Shown piece after piece: positions 13,213 through 21,688 of a stretch of DNA of 24,142 nucleotides. Made by a program: the position numbers and the translations under genes. The DNA lies in the NCBI GenBank assembly GCA_017938645.1, contig JAGBBE010000134.1, forward strand, positions 1-24,142, read 5' to 3'. The notes below the pieces were generated by a model. That model saw only the letters and a program-made list of their open reading frames with translations. It searched no databases and was not told the origin of the DNA. Source of the DNA: Clostridia bacterium (GTDB lineage Bacteria; Bacillota_A; Clostridia; Christensenellales; Aristaeellaceae). The number at the start of each line of letters is the position of its first letter. The stretch's first letter is position 1.

Positions 13213-14694
13213 TCACTTATGGAACAGCTTGTGCGTCTGATACTTCGCGTCACAGGTGAGATTCACCTTGAGGCGTTTGAAGATGTTGTCGTCAACCTGC
13301 GGAAGGATGACGGTGGAGTGCGCTTCACAGTTGGCCAAAAGGGGCAGCTGGCGCATGGCGTGAGCAGCCATGGGAGAGGTGGCCGCGCAGATGGAGAGCG
13401 CGACAAGCACTTCGTCGGAATGCAGGCGGGGATTGTGGTTGCCAAGGTAGTCGCATTTGAGCGACTGAATGGGTTCGATCACGGTGGGAGACATGAGCTT
13501 CATGTCCTTGGGAATGCCGCCGAGAGCCTTGAGGGCGTTCAGGATCAATGCGGCGGAAGGTCCGAGGAGGTTGCTGGTCTTGCCGGTGATGATGCGACCG
13601 TCGGGCAGCTCGATGGCCAGTGCAGGCGCGTCGGTCTGTTCGGCGCGTTCGCGGGCAGCGGCAATCACGGGGCGCATCTCAGCAGTCAAGCCGACCTTCT
13701 GCATGATGCGCTGCAGGGTGTCAACCTCGCGCTGCTCGGTACGGCCTTGCACCAGCGTGCAGCGGGCAGCGTAGTAGCGGCGGATAATTTCCTGCTTGGC
13801 GGCAGCGCAGCAGACAGCATCGTCGATGATGCAGCTGGCAATCATGTTTACACCCATGTCCGTAGGAGACTTGTAGGGAGAGGTGCCATAAATACGCTCA
13901 AACACAGCGTTGAGCACGGGGAAAATCTCTACGTCACGGTTATAGTTGACGGTGGTCACGCCGTAGGCTTCCAGATGGAAGGGGTCGATCATGTTCACAT
14001 CGTCCAGATCAGCCGTGGCAGCCTCGTAGGCCATGTTGACAGGATGATTCAGAGGGAGATTCCAGATGGGGAAGGTTTCGAACTTGGCATATCCGGCCTT
14101 GATGCCGCGCTTGTGCTCCTGATAGAGCTGGCTGAGGCATACGGCCATCTTGCCGCTGCCGGGACCGGGAGCGGTCACCAGAACGAGCGGACGAGTGGTT
14201 TCGATGTACTCGTCCTGACCGAATCCCTGATCGGATACGATCTTCTCCACCTCGTAGGGGTAGCCGTCGATGGGAAAGTGGCGGAACACGCGCACGCCCA
14301 GCTTTTCCAGACGCTGCTTGAACATCACGGCGGTGTGCTGGTCGCGCCAGCGGGTGAGAACCACGCTGCCGACGTAGAGACCGATGCCGCGGAAGGCGTC
14401 GATGAGGCGCAGAACCTCGGCTTCGTAGGTGATGCCCAGATCGCCGCGAACCTTGCTCTTTTCGATGTCGTCGGCACTGATGGCAATGACCAGCTCGGCC
14501 TGATCCTTCAGGTTCAGGAGCATGGAAACCTTGCTGTCCGGCCGGAAGCCCGGAAGAACGCGGGAGGCATGATTGTCATCAAAAAGTTTGCCGCCCAGTT
14601 CCAGATACAGTTTGCCGCCAAATTGGTCAATGCGGTTGCGGATATGCTCCGACTGCATCGCCGTATACCTGTCATGATCAAACCCAATGCGCAT
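13213..14694 (-). CDS. DUF1846 (UPF0371) family protein
   Basis: The product is 493 residues, the usual size of this family. The start at 14694 ([18 protein letters not shown]) follows GGAGGGAG and lies downstream of a promoter; an in-frame extension up to 14880 would cross that promoter and the terminator of the next gene. Features seen are [15 protein letters not shown], a phosphate-loop-like APGPGSGK (175-182), and [15 protein letters not shown] recall the family as DUF1846, with structures showing a nucleotide or phosphate-binding fold but no agreed function. It is probably cytoplasmic. It is monocistronic, with its own promoter and a terminator beyond the inverted repeat. Confidence 0.9.
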   Translation of the reverse strand: MRIGFDHDRYTAMQSEHIRNRIDQFGGKLYLELGGKLFDDNHASRVLPGFRPDSKVSMLLNLKDQAELVIAISADDIEKSKVRGDLGITYEAEVLRLIDAFRGIGLYVGSVVLTRWRDQHTAVMFKQRLEKLGVRVFRHFPIDGYPYEVEKIVSDQGFGQDEYIETTRPLVLVTAPGPGSGKMAVCLSQLYQEHKRGIKAGYAKFETFPIWNLPLNHPVNMAYEAATADLDDVNMIDPFHLEAYGVTTVNYNRDVEIFPVLNAVFERIYGTSPYKSPTDMGVNMIASCIIDDAVCCAAAKQEIIRRYYAARCTLVQGRTEQREVDTLQRIMQKVGLTAEMRPVIAAARERAEQTDAPALAIELPDGRIITGKTSNLLGPSAALILNALKALGGIPKDMKLMSPTVIEPIQSLKCDYLGNHNPRLHSDEVLVALSICAATSPMAAHAMRQLPLLANCEAHSTVILPQVDDNIFKRLKVNLTCDAKYQTHKLFHK

Positions 14695-14739
14695 GCTGCT
14701 TTCTCCCTCCGCAACACTTTCAATAGATCCAACCAAGAA

Positions 14740-14768
14740 ATCATAACACGGCTGGAGGATCGAAACAA
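14740..14768 (-). promoter_or_regulatory. Promoter of the DUF1846 gene
   Basis: On the minus strand TTGTTT (14768-14763) and TATGAT (14745-14740) are 17 bases apart, 45 bases before the ATG at 14694. Confidence 0.7.
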
Positions 14769-14820
14769 GAGGAAATCTGGTGTAAAAACAAAACAAAACC
14801 GTTCGGATGTTGGAAATGGC

Positions 14821-14858
14821 AATAGAAAAGCGCCGCACATCACAGGGATATGCGGCGC
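14821..14858 (-). terminator. Rho-independent terminator of the MFS gene
   Basis: On the minus strand GCGCCGCA (14858-14851) pairs with TGCGGCGC (14837-14830), and TTTTC follows. It begins 11 bases after the MFS stop codon. Confidence 0.8.
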
Positions 14859-14869
14859 AGGGGAAAAAA

Positions 14870-16156
14870 TCATGTTTCAAGGGAATCGTATTCGCGCTGA
14901 CGAAGCTGCCACAGCGACAAAATCGTGCCGCATAGTCCCGTCAGCAGGAAGAGCGCTGCGATGCCGCTGCCTTCACCGGTGCCGACAAGCGGCGTGAAGA
15001 TGCGGGCAAACCAGCCGCCGGACTGCATCAGCGGTCCGGTCAGGTGATCGCACATAAGCCCGCCCAGCAGATAGCCCAAGGGAATGGAGCAGAACTGCAA
15101 AGTGCCCTGCGCTGCAAAGACGCGGCCCTGCCGATCAGCTGGAATCTGCGAGCGCATCACGGCGGTCAGATTGGCGTTGAGCATGGGCAGCGGAAAGTTT
15201 CCTGCAGCAGCTGCAAACGCCCAGACCGATACGCTTCGTCCTGCGCCCCAGAGCAGATCGCACAGGGCAAAGGAGAAGGCGGTGCAGAGAAATACCACTC
15301 TGAGCGGATGCTTTGGACGCGGCAGTAGGGTTGCGGCAATGCTTCCCAGCAGCGCTCCCAGACCAATACAGCTGGATACCAGTCCCATTGACAATTCATC
15401 GCCGCCGGTGCGTGCCAGCACCATGGCAGGCATCAGGCCGTTTCCGCTCATGGAAGCCAGAAGATTGACCACCGAAAAGAACAGAATCAGCCGCAGAAGC
15501 GCCGGGCGCTCGTGCCTGAGGAAGCGGAAGCCCTCCATCGTGCCGCCGCGCAGATTCTTTTCGGAAGTATGCTTCGCTGCAGGAATGCGCACGAAAAGCA
15601 CAAGGGTCAACGTGCACAGCGCAAATGTAAACAGGTCGAGGGCCAGCACCCATTCCAGACCGCCAAAACCGACTACCGCAGCAGCCAGTGCAGGCGCGGC
15701 CATGGTGTTAAGAGCATTGGAAAACGACTGCATCGCAGACGCGCGCGCATAGTGCTTCGGCGGAATGATCTGCGACAGCGCCGCGTTGGCGGCAGGAGCC
15801 TGAAAGGCATTCATCATGCCGACCACAAGATTGACTGCGTACACATGCCATGTCACAAGCAGTTCCAGCCGGTAGAGCACAAGGATCGCAAGCGTACCCA
15901 GCGCTGCAATGACGTCGCTTGCAAGCATCAGCGTTTTGCGGTTCCAGCGGTCCGCCACGGAACCGCCAAGGAAGGTAAAGAGAATCTCCGGCAGATAGGC
16001 GCTCAGCGACAGAAGGGCAATGCTCATCACAGTGCCTTCGCTGCTGAAGGAGTAAATCACCAGAGCCAGACTGGTCATGCGGCTGCCAAGCTGCGAGGCC
16101 GTCTGCCCCAGCCAGAGAAAGAGAAAGTTTCTCATTTCAGAAAACCATTTTTTCAT
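14870..16156 (-). CDS. MFS transporter (MFS_3/EntS/Mef-like exporter)
   Basis: The product is 428 residues with about twelve hydrophobic helices in two halves, joined by a charged loop near 200-215 ([20 protein letters not shown]). Motif A is [14 protein letters not shown] (64-77) between helices 2 and 3. [17 protein letters not shown] after helix 4 and [17 protein letters not shown] in the second half are typical of the group that holds EntS siderophore exporters and Mef macrolide pumps. It sits in the cytoplasmic membrane and probably exports a small molecule using the proton gradient; the substrate is not known. The ATG follows AAAGGAGCGG. No convincing promoter lies directly upstream. Instead there is a terminator-like hairpin and a tiny reading frame, so it may be read through from the nitroreductase gene. 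Confidence 0.88.
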   Translation of the reverse strand: MKKWFSEMRNFLFLWLGQTASQLGSRMTSLALVIYSFSSEGTVMSIALLSLSAYLPEILFTFLGGSVADRWNRKTLMLASDVIAALGTLAILVLYRLELLVTWHVYAVNLVVGMMNAFQAPAANAALSQIIPPKHYARASAMQSFSNALNTMAAPALAAAVVGFGGLEWVLALDLFTFALCTLTLVLFVRIPAAKHTSEKNLRGGTMEGFRFLRHERPALLRLILFFSVVNLLASMSGNGLMPAMVLARTGGDELSMGLVSSCIGLGALLGSIAATLLPRPKHPLRVVFLCTAFSFALCDLLWGAGRSVSVWAFAAAAGNFPLPMLNANLTAVMRSQIPADRQGRVFAAQGTLQFCSIPLGYLLGGLMCDHLTGPLMQSGGWFARIFTPLVGTGEGSGIAALFLLTGLCGTILSLWQLRQREYDSLET

Positions 16157-16225
16157 GGGAAAATCCGCTCCTTTTTCATTTGATCAAAGCTGAAAAGGCG
16201 CGGAGACGGGGAAATCGTTTATGGG

Positions 16226-16264
16226 AAAAAGCTTCGCATCTGCATCCCCGGCTCAGCGCGAAGC
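16226..16264 (-). terminator. Attenuator-like terminator upstream of the MFS gene
   Basis: On the minus strand GCTTCGC (16264-16258) pairs with GCGAAGC (16237-16231) and TTTTT follows (16230-16226). The 20-base loop can add a short CTG/CAG pair. The first arm lies inside the last sense codons of the small frame at 16253-16294, so a ribosome ending that frame would cover it. It may instead be a simple terminator of the nitroreductase gene. Confidence 0.6.
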
Positions 16265-16294
16265 GGATACGCTGCAGTTAGGCAGACGAATCAT
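16253..16294 (-). CDS. Putative leader peptide of the MFS gene (13 aa)
   Basis: The frame reads MIRLPNCSVSASR and stops at TGA. It has the very strong ribosome binding site AAGGAGGAG, 5 bases before the ATG, better than most genes here. It lies 20 bases after the nitroreductase stop. An in-frame ATG that overlaps the nitroreductase stop (TAATG) could give a 20-residue version, but the SD would then be inside it. The last codons form one arm of a terminator-like hairpin, the arrangement of ribosome-mediated attenuation. Such leaders control several antibiotic-efflux genes. Nothing proves that it is translated; the case rests on SD strength and position. Confidence 0.5.
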   Translation of the reverse strand: MIRLPNCSVSASR

Positions 16295-16314
16295 GAGGAC
16301 TCCTCCTTGATGCA

Positions 16315-16845
16315 TTATTCAGCGCGATAGCCGTTGAACCACGCGCGTTCCTCAAAGGGACGCTTTCTTACGCGCTTGCCCTCCTCGGCCGGAAGACCCA
16401 CGGGCAGATAAGCCACCAGCTCGATGTTTTCCGGCACGCCCAGCACATCCGCCATGCGGCGGCCGATGCGGTCGACGTCGGTGATGTGGCCTTCCACCCA
16501 GCAGCTCTCATAACCCAGCGCAGTGATGGCCAACAGCGCGTTTTCGATGGCGGCGGAATAGTCCTGAATATAATAGGTGCGGTCGCGGTATGCGATGATG
16601 CGCTCGGTGAGGATGCAGATGGCGGCAGGCGCGGAGGCAAAATCATCGCGCTCCAGCATGGCGCCAAGCGTTTTGATCAGTTCCGGATCGTCTACGGCGA
16701 TCACGCTGGTGGTCTGCTTGTTGCAGCCGGAGGGTGCATCCAGCGCGGCCTGCATGATCTTTTTGAGATCCTCACGGCTGACGGGATCGGCTTTGTACAT
16801 GCCGCGGTAGCTGCGGCGTGCGGACAGGGCTTCAAACAATTCCAT
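16315..16845 (-). CDS. Nitroreductase family protein
   Basis: The product is 176 residues. The N-terminal EALSARRSYRG (5-15) is the FMN-phosphate binding start of the nitroreductase fold, and DAPSGCNKQTT resembles the usual PSxxNxQ segment. The C-terminal part has ALGYESCWVEGH and AYLPVGLPAEEGKRVRKRPFEE, typical of short FMN-dependent NAD(P)H oxidoreductases. It probably reduces nitro compounds, quinones or an unidentified metabolite in the cytoplasm as a homodimer. The ATG follows AAAGGAGG and a near-consensus promoter lies at 16870-16898. The putative leader peptide and the MFS exporter lie downstream on the same strand, so a detoxify-and-export pairing is possible. Confidence 0.9.
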   Translation of the reverse strand: MELFEALSARRSYRGMYKADPVSREDLKKIMQAALDAPSGCNKQTTSVIAVDDPELIKTLGAMLERDDFASAPAAICILTERIIAYRDRTYYIQDYSAAIENALLAITALGYESCWVEGHITDVDRIGRRMADVLGVPENIELVAYLPVGLPAEEGKRVRKRPFEERAWFNGYRAE

Positions 16846-16869
16846 ATTCCATTCCTCCTTTTGATTGTA

Positions 16870-16898
16870 GTTATAACAGGTATGATACGTTTCGTCAA
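16870..16898 (-). promoter_or_regulatory. Promoter of the nitroreductase gene
   Basis: On the minus strand TTGACG (16898-16893) and TATAAC (16875-16870) are 17 bases apart, 24 bases before the ATG at 16845. It is probably also the promoter for the downstream leader peptide and MFS gene. Confidence 0.8.
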
Positions 16899-16942
16899 TG
16901 TTGAAAAATATTTGCGCGGCTCTTTTGCATTTTGCCGGGTTG

Positions 16943-16951
16943 TGGTATGAT
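16943..16951 (+). promoter_or_regulatory. Extended -10 promoter of the AI-2E family permease
   Basis: TGG-TATGAT forms an extended -10 at 16943-16951, 36 bases before the ATG at 16988. The -35 region is T-rich (TTTTGCAT) but not at ideal spacing. Confidence 0.6.
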
Positions 16952-16987
16952 AAATCCAGCCCCTATTGTTTCCGAAGGAGCGATCAT

Positions 16988-18118
16988 ATGGAACGAAAGA
17001 AATTCAGAGATTATTTCCTGCTTGGCGCGGCGCTTTTGGTTCTGTATTTCATTCTGCTGAATCTGCGATCAATCGCGGTTTTTGCCGACAATCTGTGGCG
17101 GATTCTGTCGCCCTTCCTGTTGGGCGGCGCGCTGGCGTTCGTGCTCAACGTGCCGATGCGAATTGTGGAAACGCGCCTTCTGTGCTTCATGGACAAAATT
17201 CCGGGTGCAAAGCGGTTTAAGCGCGCGCTGGCCATGCTGCTTGTGCTGGCGCTGGCCATTCTGGTGATTTATCTGCTGATGAGCATGATCATTCCGGAAC
17301 TGATTTCCACGCTGACAACGGTGTTCAACGCCATTCCCGGCGCAATCAGGAGGCTGGATGAACTGCTTGAGCCCACGGGCATCAGCGTAAGCGGCGTGCT
17401 CAACAGCACGTTCAAGCTGCCCACCACCGAAGAACTGAGCAACCAGCTGGAAAACATGGTCAACATTGCGCTCAGAGGCGTTGCGTTCTCAGGCGCGGTG
17501 ATCGGCACGGTATACACCAACGTGCTGGATCTCTTCTTCGTGATCATGTTTATCATTTACTTCCTCTCCGGCAAGGAAAAGATCGGCGCTCAGGTCAAGA
17601 GCGTGATGAGAGCGTATCTCAAGCCCGAAAAAGTCGACCGGATTCTCAAAATCGGCTCGCTCTCGCAGCGCACGTTCTCCGGCTTTATCACCGGCCAGTG
17701 CCTTGAGGCGCTGATTTTGGGCTGCATGTGCTTCCTTGGAATGACCTTGTTCAAAATGCCGTATGTGATGCTGGTGAGCATCTTCATCGGCGTTACGGCG
17801 CTTCTGCCCATTGTAGGCGGATGGATTGGATGCATTGTTGGCGCGCTGCTGATCCTGATCAACAATCCTATGCAGGCACTGTGGTTTATCCTGATGTTCC
17901 TCGTGCTCCAGCAGCTGGAGGGCAATATCTTCTATCCGCGCGTGATGGGCAATGCCATCGGTCTGCCTCCGATCTGGGTGCTATTTGCCGTGGTGGCCGG
18001 CGAGGGCCTGATGGGTCTGCTGGGCATGCTGCTGTTCATCCCGCTGACCTCGGTAGGATACACGCTTCTGCGTGAGCACGTCCACAAAAGACTGGAAAAG
18101 AAAAAGGCTCAAACATAA
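16988..18118 (+). CDS. AI-2E family transporter (YtvI/TqsA-like permease)
   Basis: The product is 376 residues. The ATG at 16988 follows GAAGGAG with good spacing; the longer frame upstream crosses the promoter. Helices are seen at about 9-26, 35-50, 75-100, 180-205, 235-260, 265-295, 297-320 and 333-355. A large extracytoplasmic-type loop lies between residues 105 and 165. The C-terminal LQQLEGNIFYPRVMGNAIGLPPIWVLFAV is the family signature. AI-2E proteins include autoinducer-2 exporters, Na+/H+ exchangers and permeases of unknown substrate; YtvI is a Bacillus sporulation-related member. The sequence does not show which applies. The gene is alone, divergent from the nitroreductase gene, and ends in a shared terminator. 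Confidence 0.9.
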   Translation: MERKKFRDYFLLGAALLVLYFILLNLRSIAVFADNLWRILSPFLLGGALAFVLNVPMRIVETRLLCFMDKIPGAKRFKRALAMLLVLALAILVIYLLMSMIIPELISTLTTVFNAIPGAIRRLDELLEPTGISVSGVLNSTFKLPTTEELSNQLENMVNIALRGVAFSGAVIGTVYTNVLDLFFVIMFIIYFLSGKEKIGAQVKSVMRAYLKPEKVDRILKIGSLSQRTFSGFITGQCLEALILGCMCFLGMTLFKMPYVMLVSIFIGVTALLPIVGGWIGCIVGALLILINNPMQALWFILMFLVLQQLEGNIFYPRVMGNAIGLPPIWVLFAVVAGEGLMGLLGMLLFIPLTSVGYTLLREHVHKRLEKKKAQT

Positions 18119-18151
18119 AAAGAATCGCCCCGCAGCGGGGCGATTCTTTTT
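18117..18151. terminator. Shared bidirectional terminator
   Basis: A 15-bp perfect stem (18117-18131 with 18137-18151) has a GCAGC loop, an A-tract foot and a T-tract tail, so it works on both strands. It overlaps the stop codons of both convergent genes (18116-18118 and 18150-18152). Confidence 0.9.
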
Positions 18152-19898
18152 ATGCCTGTTCAAACTGGCTGTGATAGAGCTTTGCATAGAAACCATTCTT
18201 GCTGAGCAATTCCTCGTGCGTGCCCTGCTCAATGACATTGCCTTCGTTCATCACCAGAATGACGTTGGCATTCTGGATGGTTGACAGGCGGTGCGCTACG
18301 ATGAAGCTGGTGCGTCCGGTCATGAGCTTTTCAAAGGCGCGCTGAATGCGCATCTCCGTGCGGGTGTCGATGGAGGAGGTGGCTTCGTCCAGAATCAGCA
18401 TGGGAGGCAGCGTCAGCATGATGCGGGTGATGCACAGCAGCTGCTTCTGACCCTGGCTAAGGTTTCCGCCATCCTCGGTGATCACGGTGTCGTAGCCGTT
18501 TGGCAGACGCTTGATGAAGCTGTGTGCGTGCGTGGACTTGGCAGCTGCGATGATCTCTTCCTCAGTGGCGTCCTCGCGGCCCATGCGGATGTTGTCGCGG
18601 ATGGTACCAGCCTTCAGCCACGTATCCTGCAGAACCATGCCGTAAGCCGAGCGCAGGCTCTTGCGGCTTACGTCGGTGATGCACTGTCCGCTTACGGTGA
18701 TTTTGCCTTCGTTCGCGTCGTAGAAACGCATCAGCAGGTTAATCAGCGTCGTTTTGCCGCAGCCCGTGGGACCTACGATGGCGACGCGCTGACCGGGCGT
18801 GACGTCAAGGTTGAACTGCTGAATCAGCGGCTTTTCGGGCACGTAGGAGAAATTGACGTTTTTGAGAGAAACAGAACCGTCCACCTTTGTCAGCTCATTT
18901 GCAGGCTCGGCAGATTCGGTGGGCTGATCCAGAAGCTCGAATACGCGGCTGGCGCAGGCAAGCGCGCTCTGCAGTTCCGTGACCACGCCGGAAATCTCAT
19001 TGAACGGCTTGGTGTACTGGTTGGCGTAGCTCAGGAATGCGCTGAGCTGACCCACGGTGATGCCGCCTGTGGTCACAGCTACCAGAGCGCCGGCAACGCC
19101 CACGCACGCATACACCAGAGAGTTGACAAAGCGAGTGGCGGGATTGGTGATGGAAGAGTAGAAGATCGCCTGCAGGCTGCATTTGCGCAGGCGTTCGTTT
19201 ACGTCATCGAAACGCTGCTGTACTTCATCCTCCATGCCAAAAGCGCGAACGACCTTCTGATTGGTCATCATTTCATCAATCAGCGCCGTCTGCTCGCCGC
19301 GGGTTTTGCTCTGCAGGGTGAACATTTTGAACGTGCGCTTGGCGATGAAGGACGCAACCACAAAACTCAGAGGCGTAATCACAACCACCGCAAGCGCGAT
19401 GATCACGTTAACCGAGAACATGAAGTACAGCGTGCCGAGGATCGTCAGTACGCCGGTGAAAAGCTGTGTAAAGCCCAGCAGCAATCCATCCGCCAGCTGG
19501 TCGACGTCTGCGATGATGCGGCTGACCAAGTCGCCGGTGGGGTGGCCGTCGAGATAGGAAAGCGGCAGCTTCTGCAGATGACGAAATGCGTCAGTGCGGA
19601 TGTCACGCACGGTAGCGTAGGTCAGTCGGTTGTTGCACAGTCCCATCAGCCACTGCGCCAGCGCGGTTACGCCCACCAGCACAAGAATGGTGATGAGAAT
19701 CGGCAGAAGCTTTGAAAAGTCTACCTGCCCGGCACCGAGCACAAGGTCAACCGCGTCGCCGGTGAGAATGGGCACATAGAGCGTAGCGCCAACGGTAACC
19801 AGACAAAGAACCAGAGAAATCATCAGATAGATTTTGTAGCGGGATACATAACCCAATACCCGCTTCAGAGCAGCCATGCGGAAAGAACGGTTTTTCAT
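18150..19898 (-). CDS. ABC exporter half-transporter with canonical ATP site
   Basis: The product is 582 residues: six transmembrane helices (about 20-310) fused to an ATPase domain (about 340-575). Walker A is GPTGCGKT (376-383), the Q-loop is Q424, Walker B is LILDE (501-505) with the catalytic E505, and the switch is H536 (VAHRL). The signature motif is L480-S-Q-G-Q, with Gln in place of Gly. This fits the partner of a heterodimeric exporter such as TM287/288, LmrCD or BmrCD, where this half supplies the catalytic Glu. The ATG at 19898 overlaps the stop of the upstream partner (TGATG) and has AAGGAGG; a GTG one codon earlier is less likely. It probably exports drugs or lipids; the substrate is unknown. 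Confidence 0.93.
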   Translation of the reverse strand: MKNRSFRMAALKRVLGYVSRYKIYLMISLVLCLVTVGATLYVPILTGDAVDLVLGAGQVDFSKLLPILITILVLVGVTALAQWLMGLCNNRLTYATVRDIRTDAFRHLQKLPLSYLDGHPTGDLVSRIIADVDQLADGLLLGFTQLFTGVLTILGTLYFMFSVNVIIALAVVVITPLSFVVASFIAKRTFKMFTLQSKTRGEQTALIDEMMTNQKVVRAFGMEDEVQQRFDDVNERLRKCSLQAIFYSSITNPATRFVNSLVYACVGVAGALVAVTTGGITVGQLSAFLSYANQYTKPFNEISGVVTELQSALACASRVFELLDQPTESAEPANELTKVDGSVSLKNVNFSYVPEKPLIQQFNLDVTPGQRVAIVGPTGCGKTTLINLLMRFYDANEGKITVSGQCITDVSRKSLRSAYGMVLQDTWLKAGTIRDNIRMGREDATEEEIIAAAKSTHAHSFIKRLPNGYDTVITEDGGNLSQGQKQLLCITRIMLTLPPMLILDEATSSIDTRTEMRIQRAFEKLMTGRTSFIVAHRLSTIQNANVILVMNEGNVIEQGTHEELLSKNGFYAKLYHSQFEQA

Positions 19899-21622
19899 CA
19901 CACAGCCTCCTTCGGATATTGAGAATAGTAGATTTCCTGATAGACCGGGCAGTTTTCCATCAATTCGTCATGCGTACCTTTGCCTGCCAGCTCGCCGTCG
20001 TCCAGAACAAGGATGAGATCAGCATGACGGATGGAACTGGCGCGCTGGGAGACGATGAAGACGGTTGCCTTACTGTCCATGGTGCGAAGCGCCTTGCGCA
20101 GCGCAGCGTCGGTAGCGTAGTCCAGTGCAGAGGCGCTGTCGTCGAGAATCAGGATGGAAGGATCCTTCACCAGCGCACGGGCGATGGTGAGGCGCTGACG
20201 CTGTCCGCCGGAAAGATTGCGGCCGTTCTGCTCGACCATCTCGTCCAGACCGTTCTTCTTTCCGCGGACGATCTCGGCAGCCTGTGCCGTTTCCAGCGCG
20301 CGCCAGAGCTCGTCATCGGTCGCATCCTGCTTGCCCCAGAGGAGGTTCTCGCGGATCGTTCCCTTGAACAGCACCGCTTTTTGGGGAACCACGGCGATCT
20401 TTTCACGCAGGGCTTCCATGCTCTGCTGCTTTACGTTCACGCCGTCTACTTCAACGCTTCCGACCGTTGCGTCATAAAAGCGCGGAATCAGGTTGATCAG
20501 CGTGGACTTGCCGGAACCTGTGCCGCCAATGACGCCGATGGTCTGTCCGCGCATGGCGGTAAAGGAAATGTCCGTCAGCGAATCATCGCCGGCCTTGGCG
20601 TAGCGTGTGGAAACATGATCGAAGCGCACGCAGACATCGTCGGATACAGCGGTTTTGCAGGGCGCTGCGTCGGTCATGGACGGCTCCATCAGCAGGATGG
20701 TTTCGATGCGGCCTGCGCATGCGATGGCCTTGGTGATGGTCACGATCAGGTTGGCCAGCTTGATGAGCTCGACCAGAATCTGACTGAGGTAATTGACCAG
20801 CGCCACAACCTGTCCCTGGGTGAGGATGCCGCCGTCCACCTGCACGGCGCCGCTCCACAGAAGAGCAGCCAGCGCGGAGTTGACCAGCACATAGGTGAGC
20901 GGATTCATCAGCGCTGAGAGCCGCCCCACGCGCTGCTGCATCTGGCACAGCTTGTCCGTGTCGGCGTCAAAGCCTTCGATTTCGCTTTCCTGCTTGCCAA
21001 AGGCGCGCAGCACGCGCACGCCGGTAAGGTTCTCACGAGTGTGCAGAAGCACTTTGTCCAGCTGTCCCTGCACCTGCTTGTGACGGGGAAGCGTGAGGCG
21101 CATGATTGCGACCACCACTACGGCCAGGAGCGGGATGAGCGCAACGAAGATCAGTGCGGTTTTGGCGTCCACAGTAAAGGCCATGATCATTGCGCCGAAT
21201 ACCACGAAAGGCGAACGCAGAAGAAGACGGAGCGTCATGTTCACGCCTGTCTGCACCTGATTCATGTCGGTGGTCAGACGGTTGATGAGCGTAGGTGTGC
21301 CGATGGTATCAAGCTCCGTGAAGGAGAAGCGCTGAATGTGCTTGAAAAGCGCGCTCTTGAGACCTGCAGCCACGCCTACGGCAGCTCGCGCGGCAAAGAA
21401 CTGCGCCGTGATGGAGCTTACAAAGCCCAGCAGCCCCAGCGCAACCAGCATGCCGCCCATGCGCAGCACGTAGCCAGCATCGCGCAGCTGGATGCCCTTG
21501 TCGATGATCGCCGCCATGATCAGCGGCACAAACAGTTCCAGCACCGCTTCCAGCAGCTTGAACAGCGGGGCAATCACGCATTCCTTGCGGAAGGGCTTGA
21601 CAAAGGGAAACAGGGTTTTCAT
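19898..21622 (-). CDS. ABC exporter half-transporter with degenerate ATP site
   Basis: The product is 574 residues. The ATG at 21622 follows GGGAGG, and the sequence then starts with the usual short cytoplasmic N-terminus (MKTLFPFVKPFRKE). Six helices (about 15-310) precede the ATPase domain. Walker A is GGTGSGKS (366-373) and the signature is canonical LSGGQ (470-474). Walker B is LILDD (491-495), with Asp instead of the catalytic Glu, and the switch position is Q526 (VSQRA) instead of His. This pattern marks the non-hydrolysing site of a heterodimeric exporter. It is the first gene of the pair, translationally coupled to its partner. A promoter lies across the stop codon of the gene upstream. 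Confidence 0.93.
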   Translation of the reverse strand: MKTLFPFVKPFRKECVIAPLFKLLEAVLELFVPLIMAAIIDKGIQLRDAGYVLRMGGMLVALGLLGFVSSITAQFFAARAAVGVAAGLKSALFKHIQRFSFTELDTIGTPTLINRLTTDMNQVQTGVNMTLRLLLRSPFVVFGAMIMAFTVDAKTALIFVALIPLLAVVVVAIMRLTLPRHKQVQGQLDKVLLHTRENLTGVRVLRAFGKQESEIEGFDADTDKLCQMQQRVGRLSALMNPLTYVLVNSALAALLWSGAVQVDGGILTQGQVVALVNYLSQILVELIKLANLIVTITKAIACAGRIETILLMEPSMTDAAPCKTAVSDDVCVRFDHVSTRYAKAGDDSLTDISFTAMRGQTIGVIGGTGSGKSTLINLIPRFYDATVGSVEVDGVNVKQQSMEALREKIAVVPQKAVLFKGTIRENLLWGKQDATDDELWRALETAQAAEIVRGKKNGLDEMVEQNGRNLSGGQRQRLTIARALVKDPSILILDDSASALDYATDAALRKALRTMDSKATVFIVSQRASSIRHADLILVLDDGELAGKGTHDELMENCPVYQEIYYSQYPKEAV

Positions 21623-21659
21623 GCGAGAAATCCTCCCAGATTTGTGTTGACCATGAGAT

Positions 21660-21688
21660 ATCCTACCACAGAAGGGATTTTTAGACAA
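21660..21688 (-). promoter_or_regulatory. Putative promoter of the ABC exporter pair
   Basis: On the minus strand TTGTCT (21688-21683) and TAGGAT (21665-21660) are 17 bases apart, and TGG before the -10 makes it extended. It overlaps the stop codon of the upstream TmcAL gene, 37 bases before the ATG at 21622. Confidence 0.55.

Noticed and set aside
14695..14880. N-terminal extension of the DUF1846 protein
   Set aside because: The extra residues match no family sequence and cover the promoter at 14740-14768 and the MFS terminator.
13219..14997. 592-codon open frame on the plus strand opposite the DUF1846 gene
   Set aside because: It is the mirror of a well-conserved minus-strand gene. It has no recognisable domains, no fitting SD, and runs through the promoter and a terminator of real genes. 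Codon bias of the true gene keeps the opposite frame open.
18291..19715. 474-codon plus-strand frame opposite the second ABC gene
   Set aside because: The minus strand encodes all ABC motifs in order. The plus frame is low-complexity in His, Gln and Arg and has no SD.
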